From contig CANQAP010000003.1 in the NCBI GenBank assembly GCA_947589305.1, positions 1-64,000 of the forward strand: a stretch of DNA of 64,000 bases, read 5' to 3'. Positions 61,761-64,000 of this stretch are shown here, one piece after another. The position numbers and the translations under genes are program-made. The notes under the pieces were generated by a model, which worked only from the letters and a program-made list of their open reading frames with translations, did no database searches and was not told where the DNA came from. Source of the stretch: an uncultured Lachnospiraceae bacterium. GTDB lineage: Bacteria; Bacillota; Clostridia; Lachnospirales; Lachnospiraceae. How positions within the stretch are numbered: position 1 is the stretch's first letter; each line of letters starts with the position of its first letter.

Positions 61761-64000
61761 ATCACCAAACCGGCTGCCGCTACCGCCGCTCCTATGACGA
61801 TCCAGAGAAATACGAAACGTTGCCGGCTCACATATGTAAAGGAAATCACCTGCGTATTTTCGTTTCCGGCTTCGTCTATGGTGTGTACCTCCACTTCATA
61901 AAGACCATAGGAATCAAAGGTTAAATCATAGGATGACGATCCGGCAGTGAATTCATACGGTTCTCCGTTGATCAGAATACTGACAATGGTATCATTTTCA
62001 TTTTCCAGCGACAGATTGAGATTGACGGGGGACGTATAGGTTTTGTTATTCTCTGCCCCTGCAAAAATAATCTTCGGCGCCGTGTTGTCGATCACAAATT
62101 CTATCGTCTTGCTTGCCGTCAGCCCTAATTCATCCACCACTTCTATCACCAAGGTATATTTGCCGTCAGCCGTTATTTCCCTGCCGTCATATGCCTCGCC
62201 GTTCAGTGTCATCTTGACGGTCGGAACGGACAATTCAATGATCAGATCTTCCAGTTTTTCATCCAAGCGGAAAGAAGCCAGATATTTTCCGTCGTACTTA
62301 CTCAGATCACCGATGATCGGCGGTTCAGTGTCTATGGTAAAATGAATGGTCTGCGATTTCCGATTGCCTGCCCGGTCGGTCGCAGTGATCGTAATGGTAT
62401 AATACCCATCCTCCTGAAATTCCTGACGCATTGCACTGGTCTTTCCGGTATTCTGCCAGCCGCTGAGCCGGAGGGCTTCCGTCCTGCCTTCTGCCGTCCT
62501 TCTAGTCCCCTGTATCTGTACCAAATTGGTCTCAAAATACGATTCAATCACCGAAAAATCCAATACCACTGCCTCATTGGTCACAAAATAATCCTGTGAA
62601 CCGGATAACGTAACCACCGGCGCCGTGCGGTCGATCGTAAACGATAATGTCTGGGTGACAGCCGCATTTCCGGCAAAATCCGTAGCGGTCATAGTCACCA
62701 GATAATCTCCATCTTCCAAAAACGTTGTATTTAAATAGGACAACTTTCCTGTATTTGTAAAATCCACGGTTCTTCCGTACGTCTTTCCTTCCAGCTTGCG
62801 TTCCACGCGGATTGAAACCTGATCGGTCTCAAAAAAGGATTCTATCGCCTGAAAACGTATCGTAACCGGCGCGTTGCTGTAGGTTCCGTCTGACGCTCCG
62901 CTCATGGAAAGCACGGGCGCCGTTTTATCTACGGTAAAGGAAATCGTTTCCGAATCCGTGTTGCCGGCGGCGTCCCTCGCCGTTACCGTGATCTGATACA
63001 ATCCGTCCTCGCTGAACAATAGCTGCATCAGATGCGAAGCATCCGTCACTGTATATGGTTCATAATTCATATTGGATGTCGTCCCGTCAATGGTTTTGGT
63101 CGCGGAAATCGAAACGGCGTCCATTTCCTGCCAGATATTTTCCACCGTCGTAATCCGCAGCGTACGATTTGCGTTATATACCCCGCCGTTTGTGATGCCG
63201 TTAAACTCAAGCGATGGCGCCTGTCTGTCTACTTTTACCACAAAATAATCGGTCGTCACATAACCGGATGCCGCAGTGACGCGAACCTCGATTTGCGTAC
63301 CTAAGTTGGTCTCGGAAGAATCTTCTACGACCAGACTGCCATTATAGACACTGCTTTGCTCCTGCGTATCCGTCTTCACGACCGTTCCGCCGATTAAGTA
63401 CTCCACTTTCACAATTCCAGTATAAAAATCCGTTGCACGCACCTGAACCTCGACCGGAGAAGCACTCCAAAAATCATTACCGCTGATGTGGATCAGGGCG
63501 CCTCCTCTATTATAAGCAAACGCCTTTTCAACCGTTGCCGTTCTTCCGCAGACATCCGTAAAGGTCACCCGAACCGTCCCTTTAAAATTACCAAGATCCG
63601 CCGCCGGATACGGACAACTCGCCGTATTTCCCGCGACGGCATCCGTGACGACGGTACTCCTCACGATACCCGTTTCATCCACAAACTCAAACCGGATATT
63701 GCGCAATCCGGAACGGGAAACCGCGCTCGCCGTAATATTGAAGTCTTCACTGAACGAGGACTGCCCACTGCCCAGTATTACTACCGGATTGACGATTCCC
63801 TGCCGATCCAGCAGGATATGTTTCGTATATGTCGTCGAATTTCCGGCATGGTCCGTCACCGTGACATTCAGCCAATGTTCACCGTCCTCAGTCAACGCAT
63901 ACCGATAACTTCCATCTCCCAACTGCGTACCGGATATTAATTGATCATTATCTGTCACCTGAATACTCTGTACACCGGATATCTTTTCTGTATCAGCGTC
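61733..64000 (-). CDS. Ig-like repeat surface protein, cut by right edge
   Basis: 755 residues within the window; the frame is open through 64000, so the N-terminus is missing. Six to seven bacterial Ig-like modules of about 95 residues follow each other, each with a TATDRAGNR-like end and a DKTAP or DRTAP linker. The C-terminus has one membrane helix, VFLWIVIGAAVAAAGLVIYL, and the short basic tail IAANKR; no sortase LPXTG motif is seen. It should be anchored in the membrane with the repeats outside, as an adhesin or cell-wall spanning stalk. Confidence 0.88.
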   Translation of the reverse strand, partial: DADTEKISGVQSIQVTDNDQLISGTQLGDGSYRYALTEDGEHWLNVTVTDHAGNSTTYTKHILLDRQGIVNPVVILGSGQSSFSEDFNITASAVSRSGLRNIRFEFVDETGIVRSTVVTDAVAGNTASCPYPAADLGNFKGTVRVTFTDVCGRTATVEKAFAYNRGGALIHISGNDFWSASPVEVQVRATDFYTGIVKVEYLIGGTVVKTDTQEQSSVYNGSLVVEDSSETNLGTQIEVRVTAASGYVTTDYFVVKVDRQAPSLEFNGITNGGVYNANRTLRITTVENIWQEMDAVSISATKTIDGTTSNMNYEPYTVTDASHLMQLLFSEDGLYQITVTARDAAGNTDSETISFTVDKTAPVLSMSGASDGTYSNAPVTIRFQAIESFFETDQVSIRVERKLEGKTYGRTVDFTNTGKLSYLNTTFLEDGDYLVTMTATDFAGNAAVTQTLSFTIDRTAPVVTLSGSQDYFVTNEAVVLDFSVIESYFETNLVQIQGTRRTAEGRTEALRLSGWQNTGKTSAMRQEFQEDGYYTITITATDRAGNRKSQTIHFTIDTEPPIIGDLSKYDGKYLASFRLDEKLEDLIIELSVPTVKMTLNGEAYDGREITADGKYTLVIEVVDELGLTASKTIEFVIDNTAPKIIFAGAENNKTYTSPVNLNLSLENENDTIVSILINGEPYEFTAGSSSYDLTFDSYGLYEVEVHTIDEAGNENTQVISFTYVSRQRFVFLWIVIGAAVAAAGLVIYLIAANKR

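Overview
The window reads as a piece of a Lachnospiraceae-like (Clostridia) chromosome carrying an integrated mobile element. The assignment rests on gene content: a SCIFF six-cysteine peptide with its radical-SAM maturase, a TIGR04086-type membrane protein, HemZ, a SecD-SecF fusion, FapA next to HD-GYP signalling genes, and the MobV/TnpV/ParM-StbA/VapE module common in gut Firmicutes elements. No rRNA, tRNA or CRISPR array was seen.

Region 1 (1-736) is the broken end of another element: a truncated coiled-coil gene on the minus strand, an oppositely oriented C-terminal gene remnant with a frameshift at a C8 run, and a 138-bp stem-loop structure that looks like a miniature element.

Region 2 (about 737-22704) is a 22-kb integrative element in the 3' end of guaA. 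Both ends carry the core TCAAACTC within a longer imperfect repeat, and a near-identical GTACCCAA doublet lies just inside each end. Its left part is AT-rich cargo that looks like a defence island: a helicase with a partner protein, a RES-domain protein with sce7725/sce7726-type partners, and a three-gene GIY-YIG/helicase/methyltransferase restriction-modification operon. Then comes a plasmid-like backbone, all on the minus strand: serine recombinase, TnpV, MobV relaxase, a dense hairpin array (candidate oriT), ParR and ParM, a GTTTAC repeat array, VapE helicase, CHC2 primase, a MobC-like protein, tyrosine integrase and excisionase. A divergent Xre regulator, a PLD-type gene broken by a stop codon and a helical partner close the element next to guaA.

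Region 3 (22693-64000) is chromosomal and mostly on the minus strand. It runs: guaA; a DUF3783 gene and mutY; mnmA; a signalling operon (hybrid kinase, Hpt protein, a 26-residue-repeat protein, FapA, response regulator HD-GYP); a lone plus-strand soluble MCP-like gene; a surface-glycan operon (sugar transferase, UDP-galactopyranose mutase, UAP-type pyrophosphorylase); a housekeeping operon (recJ, rel, MBL hydrolase, hemZ, HD protein, hisS, aspS, lipoprotein); scfA-scfB-secDF; a second glycan-type cluster (pyruvyltransferase broken by one stop codon, Fe-S F420 beta-type protein, HisC-like aminotransferase, cytidylyltransferase-oxidoreductase fusion); a membrane protein; a GH3 glycosidase on the plus strand; and a membrane-anchored Ig-like repeat protein that runs off the right edge.

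The best candidates for undescribed biology are the RES/sce7725/sce7726 operon, the helicase pair at 921-3599, the methyltransferase parts spread over three proteins of the restriction operon, the hairpin array upstream of the relaxase, the 26-residue-repeat protein in the signalling operon, and the cytidylyltransferase-dehydrogenase fusion in the second glycan cluster. All functional statements come from reading motifs; no database search was run.
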